This document shows, one piece after another, positions 48,715-59,124 of a stretch of DNA of 64,000 nucleotides. How positions within the stretch are numbered: the first letter of the stretch is position 1; each line of letters begins with the position of its first letter. Both the position numbers and the translations under genes were made by a program. The stretch covers positions 1-64,000 of the forward strand of contig JAJRTS010000087.1 of assembly GCA_024278175.1 (NCBI GenBank), in the 5' to 3' direction. The DNA is from Gemmatimonadales bacterium. Its GTDB lineage: Bacteria; Gemmatimonadota; Glassbacteria; GWA2-58-10. The notes below the pieces were generated by a model, which had not been told where the DNA came from, made no database searches, and saw only the letters and a list, made by a program, of their open reading frames with translations.

Positions 48715-49860
48715 ATGGATTGTCCAGAACTGAAAACGATTCTCGCCTCGCTGGACGACGATCTGATCCCGGACCATCTCCACTGCCGGCTCGAGGAGCA
48801 TTTTGCCCAGTGCCGCGCCTGCCGGGCGGGCATGGCCAATTTCCGCCAGATCGGCAAGATCATCGAAAAAACAGTCTACGGAGTCCGCAGCGAAGACGAC
48901 TTGCTGCGCTATATCCGTCATCTCACCGGCCGCAACTTGCGCTGGGCAACCGCGGACGACCGGCCTCGCGGCTGCAAAAAAACCGGGTTATTCAGGCTGC
49001 TGATCAAGGTTGCCGCCGGGTTCGCCGCCGCGGCCGGCCTGGGGGCCAGCCTGGCGCTGATCCTGGGCTACTTTGGCCTGATCGGCAACGCCGGCGGCCC
49101 GCCGGTGGAAATCGTTTTCGACCCCTCGGCCAGCGAACCGGTCCTGGTCGGCAACACTCCCGCGCCCGTCAATACTGTCGCCGCAAACCAAGACTCCGGC
49201 CTGGCGGTTGTCGTACCCAAAGGTGGACTGAACCCGGACGCGGTGTACGACTACCTCAACGCCGTCCCGCCGTCGCCGGTGGACAGCACTCCCGGATCGC
49301 CATCGCTGACCCCGGATGACAGCTCGAACCTGCGCAACATGGAAGCCGAGCTGGCGGCGCTTCGCGACGCCCTGGCGCGCGACCCCAGTGACATCTCCGT
49401 TCGCCGCCGGATGATGGACAAGTATCGCCTGGTAATCGAAGAACGCAAGCGGCTGCAGCGGATGCTGCGCGTGCAGGATTACTACAACCTGGGCTACCTT
49501 TACTATACCGCCGGCGAGTACCCTCAGACCGCGATTGTCACCGGCGAGGGCCTGCGGCTGGTGCGGATGGGCCCCACGCAGTACCTGCACTACCTCAAGG
49601 CGATGAGCCACTACCAGATTGCGCTGCGCGCCTCGGCTCCCCTGCCGGCCGATACCACGGCCGACAGCGCCGCGCGAGTGCGTGGGGCCAGGATGCGCAC
49701 CGAGCTGGACCGCGAGGGCAGCCGCCGCGCGGTGGCGGAGCTGCGCAAGGCGATCACCGGGTTCAGCCACCTGCTCTCCAGCCCCGAGCTGGAAGGCCCG
49801 GCCCGCGAGTGGATCCTGCGTTGCAACGAGCAGATCGGCGCTCTCACCGCGGGAAACTGA
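48715..49860 (+). CDS. Putative anti-sigma-factor-like protein (zf-HC2 N-terminus, one TM, large C-terminal domain)
   Basis: MDCPELKTILASLDDDLIPDHLHCRLEEHFAQCRACRAGMANF (C-HxxxCxxC zinc finger), TM AAGFAAAAGLGASLALILGYFGLIG. Confidence 0.65.
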   Translation: MDCPELKTILASLDDDLIPDHLHCRLEEHFAQCRACRAGMANFRQIGKIIEKTVYGVRSEDDLLRYIRHLTGRNLRWATADDRPRGCKKTGLFRLLIKVAAGFAAAAGLGASLALILGYFGLIGNAGGPPVEIVFDPSASEPVLVGNTPAPVNTVAANQDSGLAVVVPKGGLNPDAVYDYLNAVPPSPVDSTPGSPSLTPDDSSNLRNMEAELAALRDALARDPSDISVRRRMMDKYRLVIEERKRLQRMLRVQDYYNLGYLYYTAGEYPQTAIVTGEGLRLVRMGPTQYLHYLKAMSHYQIALRASAPLPADTTADSAARVRGARMRTELDREGSRRAVAELRKAITGFSHLLSSPELEGPAREWILRCNEQIGALTAGN

Positions 49861-49969
49861 CAAAAGCCCTTCCCCCCCAAGATACCTACCGGACACTTGC
49901 GCAAAATGTTCCCCCCGGCTTATCTTAGTGCCCTGCCTGATAACTCTTGAATCATTTTCAGGATTACCG

Positions 49970-50632
49970 ATGACTGACGATAAAATATTCGATCGCTGGC
50001 AGAATCGTATCGAGCGCGGGCTGGCCCGGCTGATTTCCTCCGACCGGTCGATCGCCGGGGCCGGGCGCTACGCCGAGGCCCTGGAGCACAGCAGGAGCCT
50101 GGGCAAGCTCAACGCCCCGGCCGCGCGGCTGTTCAACGCCCTGGCGGAAATCAGCCTGCGCACCGGTTTCTCACTGCTGGCGATAGTCCTGCTGCGCCGC
50201 GCCAGCCGGATCGCCCCCTCGGACCCGCTGCTGAAATTGAACATGAGCCGCGCCCAACTCAGCCTGGCCACTCGCTTCCTGTTGCGCGCTCCAGCCAGTG
50301 GCGGGGCGGCCTACAACCTTGACGACGGGCGGCGGCGGCTCGAGAAGCTGATCGCCTCCGGCAAGCTGCCCGAGGCCACGAAGACCGAGGCCACGCTGCT
50401 GCTGCGGCGCATCGAGGACCGGCGGGAGATGTGGCAGGATATCCGCGGAGGAGACCTGGACGCCTCGCGGATCAGGGAGCTGGTGGCCGCGGAGGACCGC
50501 GAGGTGCGTGAACTGCGCAGGAAAAAAATCCCCACAGTGGAAGAACTGGAAAAATATGAGCCGAAGCGCACAGGGTTCTATTACCGAGAATACCGTGAAC
50601 AGCAACGCGCACAAGGCCGGCGCAAACGCTGA
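49970..50632 (+). CDS. Hypothetical protein
   Basis: MTDDKIFDRWQNRIERGLARLISSDRSIAGAGRYAEALEHSR...; helical, TPR-like; co-directional with the zf-HC2 gene. Confidence 0.65.
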   Translation: MTDDKIFDRWQNRIERGLARLISSDRSIAGAGRYAEALEHSRSLGKLNAPAARLFNALAEISLRTGFSLLAIVLLRRASRIAPSDPLLKLNMSRAQLSLATRFLLRAPASGGAAYNLDDGRRRLEKLIASGKLPEATKTEATLLLRRIEDRREMWQDIRGGDLDASRIRELVAAEDREVRELRRKKIPTVEELEKYEPKRTGFYYREYREQQRAQGRRKR

Positions 50633-51105
50633 TTTGTTGCGGCCCCGACAACGTTTACCCTGCCTTGTTGCAGAGTTTTCACCGGGTTTTTCAGCCCCGC
50701 CCTCCACCCGAAAGCGGCAAACCTCACCCTTACGCGCGGTTCAATATCGAAAATCCTTGAATACTCGCGGGAAAATCGATATAATATTAGGCTCCTTCAG
50801 TAGAGCGAGAAGGTTTGTTCGGGGCCTGAGATTATCCTGCCTTCGTGCGGGCGGCAGGCTTCCTCCCGGACATCACCCTGAGTGTTACCGCGTGCGTGAT
50901 CAGGTAACAATTCATCTTGCGATTAATCTGGCAACATTAACTTTACATTAACTTTAATCGATATGAATGTTATAGACGATTAAGCAGGCGCTGACAAATC
51001 AAAACGCTGTCGTAAAAGTACGCCCGGCGTTTGCTTTGATCACCAGAGTTGAATACATCGATAACGAGTCAGGTTACTTTACTCAATCAGCCAGGAGGCT
51101 CTGTA

Positions 51106-52917
51106 ATGAACCCACCCGCTGGTCCGAAAAAGCTGCTAGACTGGGTAGATGAGGTTGCGGCCCTTACCAGGCCGGACACCGTTCAATGGTGCGACGGCAC
51201 CACGGAAGAATATGACCGTCTGATGCAATTGATGGTCGACGATGGAATCGCTATCAGGCTCAACGGGAAAAAACGCCCGAACAGTTTCCTGTTCCGCTCA
51301 TCACCTTCAGATGTGGCGCGCGTGGAAAAACGCACGTATATCGCCTCACGCACAAAAGAGGCCGCAGGCCCGACCAACAACTGGATCGACCCGGACCAAT
51401 TGAAAGAAACGATGAAGGGCCTCTACGACGGTTGCATGAGGGGCCGCACCATGTACGTTATCCCCTTCTCGATGGGACCGGTGGGCTCGAATATCGCCAA
51501 AATCGGGATCGAGATCACCGACTCTCCCTACGTGGTTGTCAACATGCATATCATGACCCGCGTGGGCCAAAAGGTTCTGGATGTGCTGGCCCGGGACGAA
51601 GAGTTCATTCCCACGTTGCATTCGGTGGGCAAACCACTGGCCGAGGGCGAGGCCGATAACGGTCAGTGGCCCTGCGCCCCTATCGAGGAAAAATACATCT
51701 CCCACTTTCCCGAGGAGAGGATGATCTGGTCCTACGGCTCGGGATACGGCGGCAACGCTCTGCTGGGGAAAAAGTGCCTGGCGCTGCGGATCGCCTCCGT
51801 GGCCGCCCGCGACGAGGGCTGGCTGGCCGAGCACATGCTGATCCTGGGGATCACGAATCCCGAGGGCGTTAAAAAATACGTGGCCGCCGCGTTCCCCTCG
51901 GCCTGCGGCAAAACCAACCTGGCCATGCTTGTCCCCACGGTGCCGGGCTGGAAAGTGGAGACCGTGGGCGACGATATCGCGTGGATGAAGTTCGGCCAGG
52001 ACGGCCGCCTGTACGCGATCAACCCCGAGGCCGGCTTTTTCGGTGTGGCCCCGGGCACCTCGATGGACTCCAATCCCAACGCGATGAAGTCGGTTGAAAG
52101 AGACTCTATTTTCACCAACGTGGCCCTGACCGACGACGGTGACATCTGGTGGGAGGAAATCGGCTATGATGCGCCGGGCAAGCTGATCGACTGGCACGGC
52201 AACGAGTGGGATGCCGCCACCGCCGACAAGCCCGCCGCCCATCCCAACGCCCGTTTCACCGCGCCGGCGGCCAGTTGTCCCGCCATGGCTCCCGAATGGG
52301 AGGACCCGGCGGGCGTGCCAATCAGCGCGATCCTGTTCGGCGGACGGCGCCCCGGCACGATCCCGCTAGTACACCAGGCGCGCAACTGGAACCACGGCGT
52401 GTTCATGGGCTCGATAGTGGGCAGCGAGATTACCTCCGCGGCCCTGGACCTCAAGGCCGGCACCATCCGCCGCGACCCGTTCGCCATGCTGCCGTTCTGC
52501 GGCTACAACATGGGTGAATACTTCCAGCATTGGATCAAGCTGGGGCAGAAGGCGGACCAGAGCAAGCTGCCGGAGATTTTCTTCGTAAACTGGTTCCGCA
52601 AGACAGCCGACGGCAAGTGGCTCTGGCCCGGCTACGGCGAGAACAGCCGCGTGCTCAAATGGGTTTTCGAGCGCTGCATCGGCGAGGGCGAGGCCACTGA
52701 TTCCCCGATCGGCTGGATGCCGGCCCAGGGCGCGATAGGCCGGCCGGAGGGCGTGAGCGAGCAAGACATGGCCGAGTTGCTGGCCGTGGACCGGGAAGGC
52801 TGGCTGCGGGAAATAAAGTCCGTGCGCGAAGAGCACTATCCCAAGTTCGGCGATAAACTGCCCGCGGAGCTTTCCGCCGAGCTGAACACTCTGGAGCAGC
52901 GGCTTAATCAGAGCTAG
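51106..52917 (+). CDS. pckG: Phosphoenolpyruvate carboxykinase (GTP)
   Basis: [40 protein letters not shown]...[32 protein letters not shown]...[18 protein letters not shown] upstream of ATG 51106. Confidence 0.97.
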   Translation: MNPPAGPKKLLDWVDEVAALTRPDTVQWCDGTTEEYDRLMQLMVDDGIAIRLNGKKRPNSFLFRSSPSDVARVEKRTYIASRTKEAAGPTNNWIDPDQLKETMKGLYDGCMRGRTMYVIPFSMGPVGSNIAKIGIEITDSPYVVVNMHIMTRVGQKVLDVLARDEEFIPTLHSVGKPLAEGEADNGQWPCAPIEEKYISHFPEERMIWSYGSGYGGNALLGKKCLALRIASVAARDEGWLAEHMLILGITNPEGVKKYVAAAFPSACGKTNLAMLVPTVPGWKVETVGDDIAWMKFGQDGRLYAINPEAGFFGVAPGTSMDSNPNAMKSVERDSIFTNVALTDDGDIWWEEIGYDAPGKLIDWHGNEWDAATADKPAAHPNARFTAPAASCPAMAPEWEDPAGVPISAILFGGRRPGTIPLVHQARNWNHGVFMGSIVGSEITSAALDLKAGTIRRDPFAMLPFCGYNMGEYFQHWIKLGQKADQSKLPEIFFVNWFRKTADGKWLWPGYGENSRVLKWVFERCIGEGEATDSPIGWMPAQGAIGRPEGVSEQDMAELLAVDREGWLREIKSVREEHYPKFGDKLPAELSAELNTLEQRLNQS

Positions 52918-52951
52918 GCGACTTGCCCGGCGTCAGATATCCTTAGGTTGA

Positions 52952-52984
52952 AAGCGGCTTCCCAAGGGAAGCCGCTTTTTTCTT
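52952..52984 (+). terminator. Rho-independent terminator after pckG
   Basis: AAGCGGCTTCCC-AA-GGGAAGCCGCTT followed by a T run. Confidence 0.9.
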
Positions 52985-53072
52985 TACAGCCCATCAGCCG
53001 CGGAATATATTGCAAACGACCCCGGTACGGCATGCAACCGGGGATAATCTCACGATAGCTCAGGAGGCGACC

Positions 53073-53432
53073 TTGTTCGGTTGGTCATGGTGGGTAATCG
53101 GCCTTAACGCGGTTTCGATAAGCTGGGGTGCGATTCACTTGTACCACCGCGCCTCAGGCCGTCACGACTCCCGGAAAGTTCACCAGGAGTGGTCAACCGA
53201 TGACCTGGTGGCCTGCGTGTTGTCGGCCCTGATCTATTTCAACGGCCTGGCCGCCACGGTGCTGGTACTGATCAACAACACGACCGGCTGGATCCTGGCC
53301 GCGGAGACCGTGATCGAGCTGGTGCTGATGTACCGGATTATCGACCCCAAGCTGAAGTCCGTCAGCAGCAGTTTCGAGAAGAAACAGAAGCAGTACCTGG
53401 AAGAGCTGGACCGTATCGTGGAATGGGAGTAA
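53073..53432 (+). CDS. Small membrane protein of unknown function
   Basis: TTG start preceded by AGGAGG; FGWSWWVIGLNAVSISWGAIHLYHRA...LVACVLSALIYFNGLAATVLVLI. Confidence 0.6.
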   Translation: MFGWSWWVIGLNAVSISWGAIHLYHRASGRHDSRKVHQEWSTDDLVACVLSALIYFNGLAATVLVLINNTTGWILAAETVIELVLMYRIIDPKLKSVSSSFEKKQKQYLEELDRIVEWE

Positions 53433-53464
53433 CGCTCACCCGCTTGCTACTTAAAGGACGTTCA

Positions 53465-53593
53465 ATGGACCTCGAACTGCTGCAGCCTATCGGTAGTCCC
53501 GTCCTGGGAGTGGTAATTCCGCTGGCCGTGTTCATTTTCGCCAGCCTGCTCACCTGGTGGCTCTACCGCCACTTCTCCCGTGAAAGCAAGTAG
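53465..53593 (+). CDS. 42-aa single-TM small protein
   Basis: MDLELLQPIGSPVLGVVIPLAVFIFASLLTWWLYRHFSRESK; not in the ORF track (too short); co-directional 32 bp after the previous gene. Confidence 0.5.
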   Translation: MDLELLQPIGSPVLGVVIPLAVFIFASLLTWWLYRHFSRESK

Positions 53594-53649
53594 CCACGCG
53601 GCAACGGTTGCCACTTGCGCTTGCTCCCCGTCCTTCCCTGTACCTGTCC

Positions 53650-54429
53650 TTACCGCTTCTCTATCAAATCCGCCACGCAATCAAAATGGCGAGGATGGGC
53701 GAACAGCAGTTGCCCCGGGTTTTTGCCCTGCAGTTCCCAGTCCTCCGGGCCGCACTCCCGCCCCGCAAGGTCGCCGACCCTGACACCCCACGCGGCGGCA
53801 ATGGCCAGAGCGGCGGCCGCGTCCCAGAGATAGATTTGACCGTGCAACGCCCCGGCTGTGCGCCCCCGCCCGGCCAGCAGACCGTGGTAGACCGCGCTAC
53901 CCAGTGAGCGCACCTTGCCCGGAAACTCGATCCGGTAACTCCGGTGGCTGTCGCTAGGCACGTAGAGCACCGACTCGCTGTCGATCTCCAGCGGCTCCTC
54001 CAGCGGGTGTTCCCTACCGTTGAGATAAACCTTTCGCCCTTGCGGGTCCGTGTAAAATGTCTCGCCGGTCATCGGCAACTCGATCACCCCGAACCGGGCG
54101 CGGCCCCCTGCTATCAGCCCCAGGCTGAAACACCAGCAGGGCAGCCCGCAGATAAACGAGCTGGTCCCGTCGATGGGGTCCACCACCCAGAACGGCCTGG
54201 AGCGGTCCAGCGGCTCGCCCCCCTCCCCCTCCTCCTCGCCCAGCACGGGCCAGCCGGGCGTGATTTCCGCCAGCCGCCGCCTGACCAGTCTTTCTACCTC
54301 GCGGTCGGCCACCGTAACCAGCGTGCTGTCCGCCTTACGGCTGGCGCTCACCTTGCCGAAATAGCTTCTGGCCAGTTGCCCGGCCTCCCTTGCCAGCCCG
54401 ATAACCTCTTCCAGCTCGAAATCCGCCAT
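53650..54429 (-). CDS. Inositol monophosphatase family protein
   Basis: TPGWPVLGEEEGEGGEPLDRSRPFWVVDPIDGTSSFICGLPCWCFSLGLI...LGSAVYHGLLAGRG...YLWDAAAALAIAAAWG (GEE, DPIDGT and WD motifs). Confidence 0.88.
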   Translation of the reverse strand: MADFELEEVIGLAREAGQLARSYFGKVSASRKADSTLVTVADREVERLVRRRLAEITPGWPVLGEEEGEGGEPLDRSRPFWVVDPIDGTSSFICGLPCWCFSLGLIAGGRARFGVIELPMTGETFYTDPQGRKVYLNGREHPLEEPLEIDSESVLYVPSDSHRSYRIEFPGKVRSLGSAVYHGLLAGRGRTAGALHGQIYLWDAAAALAIAAAWGVRVGDLAGRECGPEDWELQGKNPGQLLFAHPRHFDCVADLIEKR

Positions 54430-54565
54430 CGTCCGCTCTCCGCCCGGTTAATTATCAGTTACAGTCTACTCGGCGAAGGTTGAATATAACCAGCGCGCAC
54501 GCTATTTTCCAACTCGATTAACGAACAATGACCAGCGACGAAAACGCCCCGGAGACAGCAAAAAA

Positions 54566-55552
54566 ATGCCGAAAGTTAAAATCCCGCGGCTGCGCGAACG
54601 CCTGGAAAGCCTGTACCGCGAGGCCGGGCTGAACCAGCGTGACGCCGCCGTGCTGAGCGAGATCATTATCGACGCCGAAGCAGCGGGCAAACCAACCCAC
54701 GGGTTGATCCGCGTGGCCCCTCAGCTCAAGCGGCTGCGCGACCGGGCGCATCGTGACGGAGTGTGGCTGATCGATGAGCCGGGGCGGGCGCTCTACGATG
54801 GCCGCGACGGGTTGGGCTACCTGGTGGCCCATGCCGTGGCCGAAAAGGCGCTGGCGATGCTGGAGCGCTCCGCCGTGGCCATAATCGGCTGCCGGGGCGC
54901 CACTCACACCGGCCAGATCGGTTATTTCGCCCGCAAGGTGGCCCTGGCAGGCCATCTCAGCCTCTGGTTCGCCAACTGCTCGCCGCTGGCCGCGCCGTAC
55001 GGTGCAACCGAGCCGGTGCTGGGCACCAATCCCGTTGCCGCCGGGCTGCCCCACGAGCCGGAACCGATAGTGGCCGACCTGGCCACAACGGCCACCACCC
55101 ACGGAGACTGCCGGGTGGCGATGGACGCGGGGGGGCAAATCCCGGAAGGCACGGCCCTGGACAGTTCAGGAAAGCCCACGACCGACCCGGAGGCCGCCCT
55201 GAAGGGCGGCTGCCTGCTGCCGTTCGGCGGCCACAAGGGTTATGCGCTTGCGGTAGTGGTCCAGTTGCTGGCCACCGCGCTGACCGGGGCGACCGCCGTG
55301 CCCGGCTCGCTCAGCGACTACGGGCTGAGCGTGATCGCCATGCGGCGCGATATTCTGGTGGACTCCGCCGCGTACGACTCCATTACCAGTGAACTGACCG
55401 GGGCCATCAAGGCCGCGAAACCGGCCGTGGCGGGGCAGCCGCCCCTGCTGCCGGGCGAGCGCTCGGCGGCCAACCGGACTCGCTCATCGCATGAGGGAAT
55501 CGAGATCACCCGGCGGCTTTACGCTCAGATCTTTGGCGATCAACCTGACTGA
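54566..55552 (+). CDS. Malate/L-lactate dehydrogenase family (Ldh_2) oxidoreductase
   Basis: IIDAEAAGKPTHGLIRVAPQLKRLRDRA...AVAIIGCRGATHTGQIGYFARKVA...PYGATEPVLGTNPVAAGLP...LLPFGGHKGYALAVVVQLLA. Confidence 0.9.
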   Translation: MPKVKIPRLRERLESLYREAGLNQRDAAVLSEIIIDAEAAGKPTHGLIRVAPQLKRLRDRAHRDGVWLIDEPGRALYDGRDGLGYLVAHAVAEKALAMLERSAVAIIGCRGATHTGQIGYFARKVALAGHLSLWFANCSPLAAPYGATEPVLGTNPVAAGLPHEPEPIVADLATTATTHGDCRVAMDAGGQIPEGTALDSSGKPTTDPEAALKGGCLLPFGGHKGYALAVVVQLLATALTGATAVPGSLSDYGLSVIAMRRDILVDSAAYDSITSELTGAIKAAKPAVAGQPPLLPGERSAANRTRSSHEGIEITRRLYAQIFGDQPD

Positions 55553-55632
55553 CACGGCTGGTTTTACTTGACAGCGCGGGCAGCCATAAATATGTTATAC
55601 GCTTCTTAAGCTCGGACACGGAAAACAGAGCC

Positions 55633-55708
55633 GTCCCCATCGTCTAGTGGCCTAGGACTCCGCCCTTTCACGGCGGCAACAGGGGTTCGAGTCCCCTTGG
55701 GGACGCCA
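55633..55708 (+). tRNA. tRNA-Glu (TTC)
   Basis: GTCCCCATCGTCTAGTGGCCTAGGACTCCGCCCTTTCACGGCGGCAACAGGGGTTCGAGTCCCCTTGGGGACGCCA; acceptor stem GTCCCCA/TGGGGAC, encoded CCA. Confidence 0.96.
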
Positions 55709-55713
55709 GCATA

Positions 55714-55749
55714 AAAGGGCCTTCCATCGATCGCGATGGAAGGCCCTTT
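55714..55749. terminator. Perfect 16-bp stem terminator-like hairpin after tRNA-Glu
   Basis: AAAGGGCCTTCCATCG-ATCG-CGATGGAAGGCCCTTT. Confidence 0.85.
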
Positions 55750-55805
55750 GCCGTTTATAGTCACAGGGCGCGGGCTTTGGTTGTCAAGCGCGGATGTTTT
55801 TCCCT

Positions 55806-57971
55806 TCACTCCACCAGCTTGAAGTCTCTTTCCGCGCTGGCGCGGCTGCCACTGGACTTATCCCTGATCTCGATTTTCAGCCGGTAGACACCGGGGATAA
55901 GTTCGCTGGCGTTAATCGAGAAACGCTCCGTCACCACGGAATCCTCAGTCGGGGGAAACCGCTCGAATTTCATTGTCAACTCGCTGCCGCGTTCCTGTCC
56001 AAGCAGCCTGGATTTTTCCAGCAGCTTGCCAACCTGGTTCCTGTCCTGCTCGATCAGTTTTATTGTCGCGCTCACCACATATTCGCGCCTGTCGTCGCGG
56101 CCGAGGCGAAGGTTGTAGACTTCCATAAACGTATCAATCAGCTCATCGAGCGTAAACTCCAGCGACGGCCGGGGCAGCAGTTCCCCCTGGCCACGGCGAT
56201 AAAGGCCTTGCCCTTCCTCTGCCCGGACACCCATCACGATCCCACTCAGACTCAATTCCCGGCTGTCAATCGGTTCCAGACGGATATTGCTCTTCACTGC
56301 CGAGCGCACTTCGGGCAGGGCGAGGCTGAGCGCGAACGAACAGAGGTCCGGTTTAACCGGTACGCTTGTCACCGCCAGCCAAACATCGCCGTCCGGGGAG
56401 CCGGCGGCAACGGATATGCTGCTGTCGCGGGCCAGCTCGTTCAGGGAGCGGTCGTAGAGTGCCATCCGGGCCTCGGGGGGCTCCGCAACCTTGGAGACGG
56501 ATACCGGCACGGACTGGTAGAACTCCAGGTCAAGCCTGCCGTCGGCGCGATGAAAAGCGGCGCTGTAATAATCCTGCGGCTTTATCGGCAGGGGGTCCTT
56601 GAAAGTTTGGGTGTTCATTGCGCGTTCGATATCGGCTGTCTCAGGGCGTACCGAGAGATAATACAGGTATCCGCCCGTGCCCATTCCGCTCTTGAAAATC
56701 ATTATGCTTCTCCCGTACCGCCACACATATGAATTAGTTATGTCTAAACCACCACCTCCCTTGCCCAGATTCTCCACGAAACCATCTCTGCTATCCTTGA
56801 TGTAAATATCCTCGATTACATCCGGAGGCCCGTGCCTTACAAAAAGAAGGCCTCTGTGATCCAGATTAAAGTCAGGAGCACGCCCGCTGAAGACCTTAGC
56901 CGGATCATATTCGTACTCCGCGGTTCCGATGTCAGCGGCAAACTCGGTCGTTCTTGACATCAGCCGCAAATAATTGTCCGAACTGCCGACCAGGCCGTCC
57001 GGCGTCAATACCCGATAATTCCGCTCCGCTTCCCGCAAGCGCTCGTAATGCTCCACCAGCCGCTCGTTGTGGAAAGTTACCGGGTCCGGGTCCTTGTTGC
57101 GCCAGAATACGCGGAAAAATGTGGCTACCTGGCCCTTTGATTTCAGCCTTTGCAGGCTGCCGGCCTCGGCAGGAGTGAATATCAGCCCCGCTTCGGCAAT
57201 CAGACGGCTGAAATCTCCCTCGCGCTCGGCTGCCCGCAGCGCCTGGCGGTAATAGTACTCAAACCCCGGCGCATCTCCCAGGGCCAGCAGACAGCGGGCG
57301 CGCAGCAGCAGGCGCTCCTGCGGCTTATACCTCGGCGCCGATTCGAGCAGGCTGTCCAGCGCGGCCAGGCAGTTTTCGGTCTTGAAAAGTTCGAACCAAT
57401 CGTAGGCGATATCCAGCCAGAGATGGCTCAGTTCTGGGTTGCGTGCGATATGCGCGGGCAGGCATTCGGCCACTTTCTCCATGTTTTCCAGCGAGCGGCC
57501 ACGGATTTTGCCATGCCAGAGCGCATAGGCGTCGCGGTAGCCGGGGTCCTGACAGATTATTTCCGTCAGGGCATTGTCGGCGATCATGGCTCCGCTGCTT
57601 TCCTTTAGCTCGAAACCGGTCAGGGCAATCTCATAGAGAATCTCCGGGTTGTCAGGCTCCATTTCCCGCGCCTTCCGCAACTGGCGAAAAGATTCCATCC
57701 GCTTGCCCGGAATCCGCCGGTATACCCTGCCCAGACCGATCAATCCGGCCAGCCTGGTCGGCCGGTCGCGGGAAACCGACGCAGCCATGTATTTGCCCCG
57801 TGCAGCTTGAAGGTCACCCGTCTCCGGCAGTTGAGCCGCATCAGCCAGCAGACCCTGCGGCCGGGCAGCGCATATTTCCGCGGGCTGGATTGTAAGAGAG
57901 AGCAATAACAGCAGAGCAGGCAGGTAAAAGACGAAACGGACCGGTGAGGTGGAGCATGGGGATATTCTCAT
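55806..57971 (-). CDS. Secreted GWxTD-domain protein with TPR-like N-terminus
   Basis: FFRVFWRNKDPDPVTFHNERLVEHYERLREAERNYRV...FNLDHRGLLFVRHGPPDVIEDIYIKD...VWRYGRSIMIF, typical of GWxTD domains; signal peptide near start. Met 57971 chosen. Confidence 0.8.
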   Translation of the reverse strand: MRISPCSTSPVRFVFYLPALLLLLSLTIQPAEICAARPQGLLADAAQLPETGDLQAARGKYMAASVSRDRPTRLAGLIGLGRVYRRIPGKRMESFRQLRKAREMEPDNPEILYEIALTGFELKESSGAMIADNALTEIICQDPGYRDAYALWHGKIRGRSLENMEKVAECLPAHIARNPELSHLWLDIAYDWFELFKTENCLAALDSLLESAPRYKPQERLLLRARCLLALGDAPGFEYYYRQALRAAEREGDFSRLIAEAGLIFTPAEAGSLQRLKSKGQVATFFRVFWRNKDPDPVTFHNERLVEHYERLREAERNYRVLTPDGLVGSSDNYLRLMSRTTEFAADIGTAEYEYDPAKVFSGRAPDFNLDHRGLLFVRHGPPDVIEDIYIKDSRDGFVENLGKGGGGLDITNSYVWRYGRSIMIFKSGMGTGGYLYYLSVRPETADIERAMNTQTFKDPLPIKPQDYYSAAFHRADGRLDLEFYQSVPVSVSKVAEPPEARMALYDRSLNELARDSSISVAAGSPDGDVWLAVTSVPVKPDLCSFALSLALPEVRSAVKSNIRLEPIDSRELSLSGIVMGVRAEEGQGLYRRGQGELLPRPSLEFTLDELIDTFMEVYNLRLGRDDRREYVVSATIKLIEQDRNQVGKLLEKSRLLGQERGSELTMKFERFPPTEDSVVTERFSINASELIPGVYRLKIEIRDKSSGSRASAERDFKLVE

Positions 57972-58021
57972 CTCATGCCTCCGGTTTAGATGCGAATGCC
58001 TCAATATGATAATTATAACTC

Positions 58022-59037
58022 GAGACCTTTGAAATATACGGATATTTTCGATTGGGTTTATTTTTCAGATTTTTTTGAGAATTTCAGTCTATTTGGTCAG
58101 AAGCGCACCTTTGTTTAAACGTGCATTGGCCTTTAACGGGACCGGATTGGCCGGTTAATCCGGCAGTTTCAGCCCTGAAACCGTTCTTTGTCCTTTGATT
58201 TACTGCTCGAATGCTTTGATGGTTATACCTCGCTGAATATTGTGGATAATGCAGAGGAAAGTGAAATGAAGCTCGTTGCGCTTAAGATTGACATACCTTA
58301 CAACCCGGTAACCGAGGATTCTCTTGAAATAGGCGAAGGGTCTTTCCACGGCATTGCGCACGCCGCTTTTTTTGCGGTTGGCTTTCTTCTGCTTTTTGCT
58401 CAGAGGACGGTTTCTTCTGCCCTTGTCCAGCACTCCGCAATAGACCATTATCCTGCTTGCGGGGCTTGCGGGCAGCTTGAACCAAAGTGGCATTTATCAG
58501 GGTGCCTTTGCGAAGGATAATTGCCTTCTTTTCAAGGTCCTGCAAAACAGCTGCGAATATCTTATCCAGAAGCTCAGCCTTGATCAGCCGCTCCCTGAAA
58601 CGCCAATGAGTCGTAAAGTCAGGAATCTCCTCGTCAAAGCTTATGCCCAGAAAACGCTGAAAGCTAAAACGGTCAATAAGAGCATCCTCCAACTCCGGGT
58701 CGCTCAAGTTATACAAATATTGAAGGATAAGGCACTTCAAAGAAACCTTTATCGGAATTGTCGGTCTGCCGCGCCTGGTACCGCTATAAGCTTCCTTGCA
58801 GATCGCTTCAAGCTTAGTCCAGTCAACAAATGCATCTATCTTTTTCAGTCGTTCGTCACTACGGCTACGCTTTTTCCTCTTACTGAAGGCACTGTCAAGC
58901 AGCGAAATCTGGCTCTTTTGTTTGCCGATCATAGATAAAACCCTCTCGTTGCAGGTTAACTTGCTTGCCTACAATAAGTTAATAGGTTCTATCACAATTT
59001 TCGAGAAAAATCAACCAGCGATTATTTCAAAGGTCTC
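58022..59037 (-). mobile_element. Internally deleted IS5-like insertion sequence
   Basis: 15-bp perfect TIR GAGACCTTTGAAATA (58022-58036) / TATTTCAAAGGTCTC (59023-59037), flanked by AACTC on both sides (58017-58021 and 59038-59042). Confidence 0.85.
58200..58932 (-). pseudogene. IS5-like transposase, frameshifted and lacking its middle portion
   Basis: Frame 1 (58932 onward): RRGRPTIPIKVSLKCLILQYLYNLSDPELEDALIDRFSFQRFLGISFDEEIPDFTTHWRFRERL...GTLINATLVQAARKP. Frame 2 (to 58200): GVLDKGRRNRPLSKKQKKANRKKSGVRNAVERPFAYFKRILGYRVVRYVNLKRN. Confidence 0.85.
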
Positions 59038-59099
59038 AACTCATAATATACACACGATCAAACACATGGTTTGGCCTTAAATAACTGTCAATAAAAAAA

Positions 59100-59124
59100 C
59101 CGCGGGTCAGATATCGACCCGCGG
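59100..59124 (-). terminator. Terminator downstream of nrdJ
   Basis: CCGCGGGTC-AGATATC-GACCCGCGG, followed on the minus strand by TTTTTTTATT. Confidence 0.85.
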
